A DNA stretch of 64,000 bases from Paenibacillus qinlingensis (GTDB taxonomy: Bacteria > Bacillota > Bacilli > Paenibacillales > NBRC-103111): NCBI RefSeq assembly GCF_013204845.1, contig NZ_JABMKY010000025.1:1-64000 (forward strand). The letters are read 5' to 3'. Made by a program: the position numbers and the translations under genes. Below, piece by piece: positions 1 through 8,303 of this stretch. How positions within the stretch are numbered: the first letter of the stretch is position 1; each line of letters begins with the position of its first letter. The notes beneath the pieces were generated by a model. That model was not told the origin of the DNA. It did no database searches and saw nothing but the letters and a program-made list of their open reading frames with translations.

Positions 1-43
1 CTTCTTTAAACTTTTGATTGTAACGCTGACGGGGTTGGCTCAT
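1..43 (-). mobile_element. IS3-type transposase OrfA, N-terminal fragment cut by window edge
   Basis: Reading leftwards from an ATG at 43, the first 14 codons give MSQPRQRYNQKFKE, which resembles the start of IS3-family OrfA helix-turn-helix transposases. An AGAGGTG ribosome binding site lies just upstream. The rest of the element lies outside the window. The element end should fall somewhere between about 44 and 115, where the minus strand reads TTAATAGTGGACACAACG, but the terminal repeat cannot be fixed without the other end. Family assignment from 14 residues is tentative. Confidence 0.5.
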
Positions 44-487
44 CTTGGACACCTCTTAAATTTGGATAGTTTTATTATCTAACTCCCCAATTCGTTGTGT
101 CCACTATTAAGTCTAATTGCACGTAGATCCCTTATTTATGTGAAATTGACTGATTTCCAATGAGTAGGGGAACGTCATTCCCTTATTTTGCCCAAAAAAT
201 GGGTTAAACGGTTCGAATCAGGCCAATAGAGGATCCACGTTCCCCTTCATCATCCATTGTTTCATTTTTGGCCTAAATAGAGCACTGACGTTCCCATACT
301 TAACTAAATTTGTTGAGCTAGGTGGGCGGAGAAGGGGCATGACGTTTGACAGAATGAAGAGGTTTAGTTTAATTAAGCGTTACTTTAGGGGGCTAGGGGT
401 AAGGTAGCGGAATGGATAGGAACAAATGTGACGGTAGTCCGAATATACTTGAAGTAGCGCATCAACGAACTTCAAGGGGATGAAGAG
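44..487. other. Non-coding stretch with degenerate repeats
   Basis: No coding frame is convincing here. The left part should hold the outer end of the IS element. Four short related units centred on ACGT (172, 237, 288, 342) carry flanks such as GGCCAATAGAGGATCC and GGCCTAAATAGAGCACTG followed by ACGTTCCC. A possible sigma-A promoter for the downstream zinc-ribbon gene is TTGACA at 346 with TTAATT at 369, spaced by 17. Confidence 0.45.
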
Positions 488-706
488 ATGGCCGAGAAGA
501 ATGAGCTACAAACCTGTATTAGATGCAAATATGTTGCCGTTAAGGAAGACAGGTACTGCATACGTTGTGGGGCACCACTCAAGAATAAATGTACCAAAGA
601 GAAATCCCTTATGCACAAGGGGTGCTATAAGGTTAATAAGGCGGATGCCAAGTACTGCGCAGATTGTGGTACGGAAACAACGTTCAGCCAGTTGGGGCTC
701 ATCTAG
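488..706 (+). CDS. Small double zinc-ribbon protein
   Basis: This 72-residue protein has paired Cys motifs. CIRC (residues 10-13) and CIRC (24-27) form one treble-clef-like ribbon. Another Cys pair set (about 35, 46 and CADC near 57-60) suggests a second, less regular metal site. Spacing fits a zinc-binding fold. There is no signal peptide or membrane segment, so it is presumably cytoplasmic. The start is supported by AAGGGGATG about 8 bases upstream. It is a single gene closed by the terminator at 732. Function is unknown; such ribbons can bind nucleic acid or protein. Confidence 0.7.
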   Translation: MAEKNELQTCIRCKYVAVKEDRYCIRCGAPLKNKCTKEKSLMHKGCYKVNKADAKYCADCGTETTFSQLGLI

Positions 707-731
707 ATCAAGTAGGCAGGGGTTTATCAAG

Positions 732-774
732 AAAAAACCTGAGACTAGGACGGAGTCCTCAGCTCAGGTTTTTT
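732..774. terminator. Bidirectional terminator
   Basis: AACCTGAG (736-743) pairs with CTCAGGTT (763-770), with an inner AGGAC/GTCCT stem. An A-run lies on the left and a T-run on the right. It serves the zinc-ribbon gene and the convergent GH18 gene. Confidence 0.85.
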
Positions 775-816
775 GTCTTCTTACCACTCAATGTTTCTCT
801 CAATTGCCCGTATCAC

Positions 817-2739
817 TTACTTCTTCTGCAACACAGCCTGCCATAAATCCGGTGTATCATAGCCTAAGCGCCAAGCGGCGACACCAGCGATATCGTACTT
901 CTTGGCAATGTCCATACGAGCCGTAACGGTTGCTTGGTTCTCCAACCAAAATACGAACGTGTAACCATTTTCTTTGTACTCGACCTTATATTGCCCGAAT
1001 TCGTTGTCCCAAGTTTGTGTAGTTGCTTTGGATGCCATAAGCGCTGGAATGTCTTTCATGAGAACGGTGCGATTTCCGACTAAAGCACCTTTAGAATCCA
1101 ACTGCCATTCGCGTACATAATACGGGATGCCCAGAATGATTTTATCGCGTGGAACACCGTAGGATAGGAACTCTTGAACGCCGCCATCGGTCCAAGGAAT
1201 GCCAGCGACCGAACCAGGTGAGGTGCTTCCTTTCCAGTATTGATCGTAGGCCATGATTACCATGTAATCGACAATGGCACCAAGCTTTTCATGGTCAAAA
1301 GCGGAAAGATGATTCCATTTTACACTGCCACGCGGCAAATCAATGGAAATGACTAAACCTTTCGCATGTGCAGCGTCTGTCAATTTTGAAATAAATGTTG
1401 TAAACGCATTGCGATCAGAACCCGCTAGGCTTTCGAAATCGACATTGATTCCTGGAACCCCCAATTGTACGGAACGGTTAACCAAAGCGGTAATGAACTT
1501 ATCTTGCGCAGCGCTGTTTGCAAGGAATTGTGTTGTTAAGGTAGAGCTGAATTGATTGCTAACTAATGGATATACGGTATACCCACTTTTTTGTAACCAT
1601 TTAACCGTGTCAGCATTAGAGGTATCCTTCAGATTACCAGTGTTATCTGCCAACTCGAAATAAGAAGGAGAATCGACATCAAGCCCAATTGTATTCGACA
1701 CATGAGCTTTAATAACCTCGGCACCTGAGCTGCCGTTCCAGCCCCAGACTTGCAGCTTTTTGAAATTATCCCAGAGTGTACGATTCTCCAATGTTTGAAT
1801 GGAAGCATTACTGTACTGTTTCCCATAAGTTAAAGCTTCTGGTAAAGTTCGAAACTCACCAATTAGATTGGCGCTCTGATACACTTGATAAGAGGCATAA
1901 TTGTTCCAAATTTTACGGCCTTCCCGGTAAATGGCACTGTGTCCCCATAGCTTAGCATAATTAATCGCTTCATCTATGGATGTAAACTCCTGAAGAAAAG
2001 CATCATTTTGAAAAACTTTGTATAGTTTAAGATTGCTGTAAACCGTTTGTTTGGAGTTCTTATTAACGACCGTGGAGTTTCCCCATTTGAGTGCTTCTTG
2101 AATCGCATCCTCTAAGGAGGCAAATCCCCAATTTGGAGCTGAGAACGTTCCTTGATAAACATTGTAGACTACGCTGCCCGCGCTGTTTGCCTCTTTAACG
2201 GCTTGGGGGATGTTGTCCCATACCCATCCGTTCGAGTTCAAATCGATAATATGCGCATTTCCCCACTTCTTGGCTTCTGCCATGGCTTCACTAAGACTCG
2301 TAAACTTCCACGAATCCTGCGTGATTTCATTTTGATAGAGTTGATAACGCGCATAATTGTTCCACACCCAGCCCGTAGACTGTAAATCCCGCACACTCGC
2401 GTTCGTCCATTTCTTGGCTTCTGCGATAGCCTCATTCAGTGTGGCGAATTGCCACTCCGGCAAGGTAATATCTTGCTGATAAACTTGATAGCGCGGGAGA
2501 TTGCTCCAAACCCAGGTACGCGTGCCTATTTCTTCTACGTGGCTATTGGTAAACCATTTGGCATACGCTTCTGCCTGTCCATATGTTGCAAATTCCATAA
2601 GTACCTGGTTGTACTGGTAGACGCGGTATTTCGTCGTTTTGTCTATACTGGAAGGACCATTGCTAGCTGCAAGAACAGTGGAAGGTAACGTCATTGAGAG
2701 AAGTAAAGTACCACTAAGTAACCATTTTCCTATTTTCAT
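817..2739 (-). CDS. Secreted glycoside hydrolase family 18 protein with N-terminal repeats
   Basis: This 640-residue exported protein has a signal peptide (about 1-25, ending near VLAAS). Residues 37-330 hold six diverged repeats of about 50 residues built on a YxVYQ...W.F.tl.eAi.eAkkW.Na...vW.N pattern. The C-terminal half is a GH18 barrel: GINVDFE at 430-436 (catalytic Glu about 436) and MAYDQYW near 496-502. Architecture resembles spore/cell-wall glucosaminidases of the YaaH/SleL group, but with these repeats instead of LysM. The likely substrate is peptidoglycan or chitin-like glycan; this is inference. The start has AGAGGCG upstream. The gene is monocistronic and convergent with the zinc-ribbon gene. 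Confidence 0.85.
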   Translation of the reverse strand: MKIGKWLLSGTLLLSMTLPSTVLAASNGPSSIDKTTKYRVYQYNQVLMEFATYGQAEAYAKWFTNSHVEEIGTRTWVWSNLPRYQVYQQDITLPEWQFATLNEAIAEAKKWTNASVRDLQSTGWVWNNYARYQLYQNEITQDSWKFTSLSEAMAEAKKWGNAHIIDLNSNGWVWDNIPQAVKEANSAGSVVYNVYQGTFSAPNWGFASLEDAIQEALKWGNSTVVNKNSKQTVYSNLKLYKVFQNDAFLQEFTSIDEAINYAKLWGHSAIYREGRKIWNNYASYQVYQSANLIGEFRTLPEALTYGKQYSNASIQTLENRTLWDNFKKLQVWGWNGSSGAEVIKAHVSNTIGLDVDSPSYFELADNTGNLKDTSNADTVKWLQKSGYTVYPLVSNQFSSTLTTQFLANSAAQDKFITALVNRSVQLGVPGINVDFESLAGSDRNAFTTFISKLTDAAHAKGLVISIDLPRGSVKWNHLSAFDHEKLGAIVDYMVIMAYDQYWKGSTSPGSVAGIPWTDGGVQEFLSYGVPRDKIILGIPYYVREWQLDSKGALVGNRTVLMKDIPALMASKATTQTWDNEFGQYKVEYKENGYTFVFWLENQATVTARMDIAKKYDIAGVAAWRLGYDTPDLWQAVLQKK

Positions 2740-2915
2740 TCATTCGCCTCTTTCTAGTAAGCTACTCTATTGGACGCATGAAGTAGTAGATTGGTTGCGC
2801 TTTCGACTAGTTGGAAGTTCATGGATGATTGCGCGAAATTGGACGATGACCTGACTTTTTAGTAACATGAGAGATATTGGTTTACCGTGATGAACTTAAG
2901 GTGAGGGGAATACAA

Positions 2916-3449
2916 ATGACGCAATATCCAGAGGCATACACCGATTATTTATGTTATTTTCACGGAGCGCGGGATTATTTCGAATGTCATGAAGTTATGG
3001 AAGAGTATTGGAAAGAGCATCCCAAGGATCCAGCAAGATTAACGTATGTTGGGCTTATTCAAATAGCCGTAGGGATGTATCACAGCCGAAGAGGGAATTA
3101 TGCGGGTGCTGTGAAAATGCTGCAAAGTGCAGCAAAAAACCTTCAGGCGGAGGATGTTCGTACGTTGGGGCTGGACGATGTGGAGCTGCAGGCGAGAATT
3201 ACGCAGGCTTGGCAAGCGATCGGAACCGAGAATTATCGCTTTGAAGATATGAATTTGCCTATATCTGATCCTGAGCTATCCAACTTATGTTTTGAATTAT
3301 GTCAGCTTAAAGGGTGGGGCTGGCAAACGCCAAGTCTGATGTCCGATGAGATGATTATTCATAAGCACACGCGAAGAGATCGGTCCGAAGTCATTGAAGA
3401 GCGAGCGAGACAACAAGTTATTCGAAAGGAATTAGGTGATACCCGATGA
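2916..3449 (+). CDS. DUF309 family protein
   Basis: This 177-residue protein contains the DUF309 signature HGARDYFECHEVMEEYWKE near its N-terminus, with a conserved His/Glu/Cys cluster that looks metal- or ligand-binding. No biochemical function is established that I can name. The ATG at 2916 is chosen over an upstream TTG because AGGTGAGGGG sits 7-8 bases before it. The stop overlaps the response-regulator start (ATGA), so it is co-transcribed and translationally coupled with the two-component system. Confidence 0.75.
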   Translation: MTQYPEAYTDYLCYFHGARDYFECHEVMEEYWKEHPKDPARLTYVGLIQIAVGMYHSRRGNYAGAVKMLQSAAKNLQAEDVRTLGLDDVELQARITQAWQAIGTENYRFEDMNLPISDPELSNLCFELCQLKGWGWQTPSLMSDEMIIHKHTRRDRSEVIEERARQQVIRKELGDTR

Positions 3450-4174
3450 ATTCGGAAGGTAAAATTCTAGTCGTAGAAGATGAACCCAATATATCAGAGG
3501 TTGTTAAGTTATACTTGGAGCACTCGAATTATGAAGCGGTACAATTGTTCCGCGGCGGAAACGTATTGAAAGCCATCGTTAGCGAGCGACCTAGTTTGGT
3601 ACTGCTTGACATTATGCTGCCTGATATTTCAGGTTACGAGCTGTGTGAGCAAATTCGCAAAATGGATGCTCCCTTTCATCATACACCGATCATCTTCTTA
3701 ACTGCGAAAGGGGAGTCCCTGGACAAGCTGAGAGGTTTTAATTTGGGTGTAGATGATTATTTAGTGAAGCCCTTTGACCCGAACGAGCTCATTGCGCGAA
3801 TTAAGGCTGTACTTCGGAGAACCATGCAACCACCTGCTGATATGACTGGGCGGCAAAGCTCACCACGCAAATGGTTAGAAATGGGTAATATTATGATCGA
3901 CTTAGAGCAATATCGTGTTACGGTTGGCGGCAATCGGATTGAATTAACGCCTAAGGAGATTGAACTTTTATTCTTCTTAATGAGCAATCCAGGTCGCGTG
4001 TTTACGCGTGAAGATTTGCTAGGGTATGTGTGGAATTTTGATTTTACAGGTGGCACTCGTACCGTGGATGCGCATGTGAAAAACCTACGGAAGAAGTTAG
4101 GCCAACATGAGACTTGGAATATTCAAACCCTATGGGGGATTGGGTACTCATTCGAGGTTGTACAGCATGTTTAA
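3446..4174 (+). CDS. OmpR/PhoB-type response regulator
   Basis: 242 residues. The receiver domain (about 5-120) has the acidic pair EDE at 11-13, phospho-acceptor Asp55 in LLDIMLPD, and the conserved Lys in LVKPFDPNE. The C-terminal winged-helix effector has ELTPKEIELLFFLMSNPGRV and TVDAHVKNLRKKLG, typical of OmpR/PhoB DNA-binding regulators. It overlaps the DUF309 gene by 4 nt and the kinase by 8 nt. Targets are unknown. The lipoprotein and MacAB-like genes directly downstream are reasonable candidates. Confidence 0.93.
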   Translation: MNSEGKILVVEDEPNISEVVKLYLEHSNYEAVQLFRGGNVLKAIVSERPSLVLLDIMLPDISGYELCEQIRKMDAPFHHTPIIFLTAKGESLDKLRGFNLGVDDYLVKPFDPNELIARIKAVLRRTMQPPADMTGRQSSPRKWLEMGNIMIDLEQYRVTVGGNRIELTPKEIELLFFLMSNPGRVFTREDLLGYVWNFDFTGGTRTVDAHVKNLRKKLGQHETWNIQTLWGIGYSFEVVQHV

Positions 4175-5642
4175 GCGTTGGGTCATGGGGAAATATAATA
4201 GCTTATATATCAAAATTTTCCTTTCTTTTCTCGCGACCTGCGTACTTTTTTTTATTGGGCTTTTCGTGTTTTGGAATTCTTATTTTACGGATCTTTTTTA
4301 CAAGGATAAGATTGAGCTGCTGCAAAAAAGAAATACGGAAATTATCGGATTATTGAACTCGGTTCAAGATGGCACCATTTCGACCCGTGAACTCAAGTAT
4401 ACCGTTCGGATTTTGGCTAGAAGTATTAACGGACAAGTCTGGCTCGTAGATGAGTATGGCAACATTGCTACTGGCTCATCGGATAGTGAAGGAAGAGCGA
4501 TTCCGAAACAGATGGATCCATTGTATATTGATGGCTTGCATGGTCGTACTGGGCATAGCATGATAAGTCTAGAAACGCCGGATGGGAAGCGTAATTTATT
4601 TGCGTACTATGCACCGTATCAATTAAATGAACAACCGATGGTGATCATTCTTCATTTCCCAGCAGGTGATATTCGTGAGGTCATCTCTGCGGTACGATTG
4701 AACCTCTGGTTGCCTTTGTTGTTTTCTCTCATTGCAGTTGGTATCATCCTGTTCGTTCTGTCACGTAAACTCGCAGGTCCACTTCAACAAATGAATCGTG
4801 CGGCTATAGAATTGGCACATGGGGATTTCAAGACACGTGTACCTGTCAATTCACAGGATGAGGTTGGGCAGCTAGCTAGAAGCTTTAACTTTATGGTGGA
4901 GAAATTGGAAGAATGGGAAGAGACAAGGCAGGAGTTTCTCGCTAATGTCTCTCATGAACTCCGCTCACCTTTGACATCTTTACGTGGTTTTATCGTTGCC
5001 ATGAATGATCAAGTTATCCCGCAAGATAAGTACCCGCATTATTTATATATTTGTGATCAAGAGGTACAGCGTTTGCAACGTCTTGTCACAGATCTTCTAG
5101 ACCTTGCTCAGATTCAAAATGGGGTGGATGTATTTCGATTACGTCCAGTTGACATCATCGAACTTGTTGAGGATTCGCTCGAGCTTTTGAAGCCAGCCAT
5201 TGTGGAGAAGAATATTACACTGCATCTCATTCTGCCTGACGAAAATGCGGATGGTTGCTTCGTGCAGTTAGATCCAGATCGTTTTGCCCAAATCATTCGG
5301 AATTTAATGTATAATTCGCTGAAATTCACCCCAGAAGGGGGAACTTTAACTGTTGCATTAGAAGAGCATCAGAAAGAAGTCCATCTGTATATTCGAGATA
5401 CGGGAACGGGGATGACAGAAACCGAATTATCACGAATTTGGGATCGATTCTATAAAGCAGATGAAGCTCGGACTTTTGATTCGGATGCTATTTCAGGAAC
5501 AGGGTTAGGGCTAACTATTGTGAAACATCTGGTCACGGGAATGAAAGGCACCGTTGGCGTGCGCTCCCGAGTTGGGGAAGGTACGGAGTTTCGTATCGTT
5601 TTTCCTAGGAACTTTGAAACATTCACAAAATTGTCACAATAG
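4167..5642 (+). CDS. Sensor histidine kinase with HAMP domain
   Basis: 491 residues. It has an N-terminal membrane segment (about 15-37), an extracytoplasmic sensor region, a second membrane segment (about 170-190), HAMP, and a HisKA domain with phospho-acceptor His in FLANVSHELRSPLTSLRGF. The HATPase domain shows an N box (NLMYNSLKFTPEGG) and a G box (GTGLGLTIVKHL). The start at 4167 uses GAGG 9 bases upstream and overlaps the regulator stop; longer upstream reading inside the regulator is less likely. It is the cognate partner of the adjacent response regulator. The signal sensed is unknown; proximity to an LTxxQ lipoprotein hints at envelope stress. Confidence 0.92.
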   Translation: MFKRWVMGKYNSLYIKIFLSFLATCVLFFIGLFVFWNSYFTDLFYKDKIELLQKRNTEIIGLLNSVQDGTISTRELKYTVRILARSINGQVWLVDEYGNIATGSSDSEGRAIPKQMDPLYIDGLHGRTGHSMISLETPDGKRNLFAYYAPYQLNEQPMVIILHFPAGDIREVISAVRLNLWLPLLFSLIAVGIILFVLSRKLAGPLQQMNRAAIELAHGDFKTRVPVNSQDEVGQLARSFNFMVEKLEEWEETRQEFLANVSHELRSPLTSLRGFIVAMNDQVIPQDKYPHYLYICDQEVQRLQRLVTDLLDLAQIQNGVDVFRLRPVDIIELVEDSLELLKPAIVEKNITLHLILPDENADGCFVQLDPDRFAQIIRNLMYNSLKFTPEGGTLTVALEEHQKEVHLYIRDTGTGMTETELSRIWDRFYKADEARTFDSDAISGTGLGLTIVKHLVTGMKGTVGVRSRVGEGTEFRIVFPRNFETFTKLSQ

Positions 5643-5667
5643 TATCATACTTCATACACATTTATCG

Positions 5668-5700
5668 CCTATCCTTTTGCTGATGGATAGGTTTTTTTTT
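5668..5700 (+). terminator. Terminator after the two-component operon
   Basis: CCTATCC (5668-5674) pairs with GGATAGG (5685-5691), followed by nine T. Confidence 0.85.
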
Positions 5701-5717
5701 GTGGAGGTGTATGTTGG

Positions 5718-6329
5718 TTGAGCAGTAGTACACGCAATATTTTGCTGTGTGTAATCCTCACGACCTTCTTGTTAGTCGGTTGTACCAAACAGGATATTGG
5801 ACAAGCTGAATCCTCTGCAACTGGGAACCCGACTATGCCTGCTTCCTCTGATATCTCGCAAGAGATCCCTATGGCTGAAGATGTTCAGAATGCAACAGAA
5901 CAGCGACTGGTTATGCTATTTCAAGGTTTAATCGTCATGGATCGACAACCTTTATTAGCATTGACTGCAGAGCAATCTCGATCCATTTTGCCCATCGTAC
6001 GCAAAAGTGAAGAAGAAGGCAGCATTGACGAATCCGAACGAAAAGCAGTCATCCAAGTGTTAACGAATGAACAGAAAGCTTATTTGGATGAACAATCGAA
6101 GCAATTGAAGCAGCGTATCGCGGAACGAGTGAAAACTCACAGGGAAGCGTTGACTGCTGCGGAGAGGGAACGATTTGTAAACGCTTTCGAAAAGAGGAGG
6201 AAGTCTGAGCAGCGGGTTGAAGCTGGTGTGACAGAGCATGTAAACAATGTCATGCCATCTTTGGACACACGAGGAATGGGAATCAGTGTTGAACAGCAGT
6301 TAATCCAATTGCTGATCTCGAGGTTGTAA
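5718..6329 (+). CDS. Lipoprotein with LTxxQ (Spy/CpxP-like) motifs
   Basis: 203 residues. Lipobox LLVGC (Cys22) follows a hydrophobic signal, so it is a predicted membrane-anchored lipoprotein on the outer face. A low-complexity linker leads to a helical, charged region with LTAEQ (82-86) and LTNEQ (115-119), the motif type that defines Spy/CpxP envelope chaperone-sensors of Gram-negative bacteria, plus a related LTAAE near 145. The TTG start is supported by GGAGGTG 8 bases upstream; the nearby ATG at 5711 runs into a stop. It sits between a two-component system and an export system. Homology to Spy/CpxP is inferred from motif and helical character only. Confidence 0.6.
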   Translation: MSSSTRNILLCVILTTFLLVGCTKQDIGQAESSATGNPTMPASSDISQEIPMAEDVQNATEQRLVMLFQGLIVMDRQPLLALTAEQSRSILPIVRKSEEEGSIDESERKAVIQVLTNEQKAYLDEQSKQLKQRIAERVKTHREALTAAERERFVNAFEKRRKSEQRVEAGVTEHVNNVMPSLDTRGMGISVEQQLIQLLISRL

Positions 6330-6345
6330 GGGTCATGTACAAGCA

Positions 6346-6505
6346 TCAGAAAGCTTCTCTCGAAGTACTTTCGAGGATGTGTGACCGCGGTTTAGTAGAG
6401 ATTTTGGTCTTCGACCAAAGATCCCTATAACTGGTTGTTTTTATTGCCAAATAGAAAGACGTTTTCGAGAACAGAAAGCTTAAACTTTCTAATGTGGAAC
6501 AATGC
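6346..6505 (+). ncRNA. Candidate structured leader, copy A (before the MacA-like gene)
   Basis: This leader matches the one before hfq (29944-30060) in three blocks: AAAGCTTCTCTCGAAGT, then a GACCGCGGTTTAG block, then TTTTTATTGCCAAATAGAAAG, and a final AAACTTTCTAATGTGG. Possible stems are TCTCT/AGAGA, TGGT/GCCA and AGAAAG/CTTTCT; the copy-B equivalents use different bases. An extra segment of about 35 nt with a GGTCttcGACC hairpin is present only here. It ends about 20 nt before the start codon. No known riboswitch consensus was recognised. Confidence 0.5.
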
Positions 6506-6523
6506 TAAGGGGGAAGTAACAGA

Positions 6524-8275
6524 ATGAAATTTTTTCGCAGTAAATGGTTCATTTTGATTGTGGCAATTCTCGTTTGCGCTGGTGGTTCCTATGTGTATCT
6601 AACGAAAGGGAAGAAAACCAAAGCAGCAGAGACGAAAGAAGTTACGGTAGATGTCAAAAAAGGGAACATACGCTCATCTGTTTCGGGAACTGCTCAATTT
6701 GAGCCTAAGGATACCCAAACGATTTCGTCTACAGAAAATGCTCTCATAAAATCGATTAACCTGACTCGTAATCAAACGGTTAAAGCGGGAGATGTTCTGA
6801 TCGAGCTGACAAGCTCAAACTTGGAAAACGATCTTCAAGATGCCAAAACGACTTATGAGCAATTGGAGAAGGATTTGAAAACGAAGGAGCAACAAAGAGG
6901 AATAACTGGTGTTACTGCACCTATTAGCGGGAAATTAACGTACGCCAATATTGATGTTGGCGCAACGATTAATAAATCGACGAAAATCGCTACGATTGGC
7001 GATGCCAGTACTCTAACCGTTACCTTGCCATTTTTTGTGGAGGATGCTGCGCAATTACATAAAGGCGATACCATTGACATAACGGTTGATGGCTTCATGA
7101 TCACCAAAACAGGAACAATAGCAGCCATTTCCAAAGATCCGAAATCGGATGGTAAGGGTGGTAAGCTTGTTGATATCGATATTCAAATTAAGAATGACAA
7201 TTCCATGGATGCAGGTTTGAATGCAATGGGATCTGCGACGATTGGCGGACGTGCGGTTGATTCGCAAGGGAAAGCAGCACTTCAGTACGTGCAGGTTGCT
7301 ACAATTCTTGCAGGAACGACGGGGAGTATCTCCACATTGCCTTTCAAAACAGGTGTAATTGTACACCAAGGTGATCTGCTTGCCGCCTTCCTGAATGATA
7401 CCTTAGACGATGATATCACGACGGCGCAAGCTGCCCTTGAGCGTCAGAAGTTGAAGGTTGATGCGGCACAAGATCGCGTAACTGCCTTGAAAATTCTTGC
7501 TCCTTTCGATGGCGTATTTTCAACCGATTTCGTGAATAAAAAAGTAGATATACTTAGCAACTTCCGACCTGGAACGAGGGTTACAAGCGGTACGCAGTTT
7601 GGTACTGTAGCAAGTTTTGCTAAAATGCAGCTTCCAGTTCAAGTGGATGAGCTTGATTTGCCTAATATTAAAGTAGGCATGAAAGCCGAAATTAAAGTTG
7701 ACTCTTTCCCTGGACGCAATTTCCCAGCAGAAGTGACACAAGTCTCTACGGTTGGTACAACTACGAACGGAGTAACGTTCTATGACGTTATCCTGGCCAC
7801 TGAGAATAAAGATAATCTGTTGAAATATGGGATGACAGCAACAGGCGAAATTTTGATTCAGGATAAGAAAGATGTGCTTTATATCCCGCCAGAAGCGCTT
7901 CAACTGCAACGTGGTAAACGTGTTGTAACGGTGAAGAAAGCGGATGGAACATCAGAACCCGAACATGAAGTTAAAATTGGTATACGTTCGACTACACAAA
8001 TAGAGATCACAGAAGGACTTAAAGAGGGCGACAAAGTCGTATTGCCTGCGGCTGTGAGAAGACAGCAGAATTTAAGTACAGATGAGATCAATCGCTTAAG
8101 ACAGCAATTCCAGCAAGGCGGCGGAGCCGGTGGAGCAGGTGGCTTTGGCGGTGGCGGAGCAGGTGGCTTCCAGCAAGGTGGAGCAGGTGGAGCTGGCGGA
8201 GCAGCAGGTGGTAATGCTGGTGGTGCTGCACAGCGTACTACTGGTGGTGGTAATGCCGGTGGCGGTAACAGATAA
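6524..8275 (+). CDS. MacA-like membrane fusion (HlyD/RND adaptor) protein
   Basis: 583 residues. It has an N-terminal membrane anchor (about 8-25), then barrel-sandwich (lipoyl-like), helical hairpin and beta-barrel regions as in HlyD/MacA adaptors; a second lipoyl-like segment carries ILAPFDGVF. The C-terminal membrane-proximal region includes YIPPEALQ. The last 60 residues or so form an unusual Gly/Ala/Gln-rich tail. The start has GGGGGAAG upstream. It is co-directional with the ATPase and permease immediately downstream, so it probably couples a MacB-type pump to an extracytoplasmic substrate. The tail is not part of the family fold. Confidence 0.88.
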   Translation: MKFFRSKWFILIVAILVCAGGSYVYLTKGKKTKAAETKEVTVDVKKGNIRSSVSGTAQFEPKDTQTISSTENALIKSINLTRNQTVKAGDVLIELTSSNLENDLQDAKTTYEQLEKDLKTKEQQRGITGVTAPISGKLTYANIDVGATINKSTKIATIGDASTLTVTLPFFVEDAAQLHKGDTIDITVDGFMITKTGTIAAISKDPKSDGKGGKLVDIDIQIKNDNSMDAGLNAMGSATIGGRAVDSQGKAALQYVQVATILAGTTGSISTLPFKTGVIVHQGDLLAAFLNDTLDDDITTAQAALERQKLKVDAAQDRVTALKILAPFDGVFSTDFVNKKVDILSNFRPGTRVTSGTQFGTVASFAKMQLPVQVDELDLPNIKVGMKAEIKVDSFPGRNFPAEVTQVSTVGTTTNGVTFYDVILATENKDNLLKYGMTATGEILIQDKKDVLYIPPEALQLQRGKRVVTVKKADGTSEPEHEVKIGIRSTTQIEITEGLKEGDKVVLPAAVRRQQNLSTDEINRLRQQFQQGGGAGGAGGFGGGGAGGFQQGGAGGAGGAAGGNAGGAAQRTTGGGNAGGGNR

Positions 8276-8303
8276 GGCTGCCCTGAAAGGAGCTATTTCT
8301 TTG

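Noticed and set aside
8130-8303. N-terminal extension of the ABC ATPase into the adaptor gene
   Set aside because: The extension reads the Gly-rich repeat in another frame, and a normal start with AAAGGAG lies at 8301/8304.
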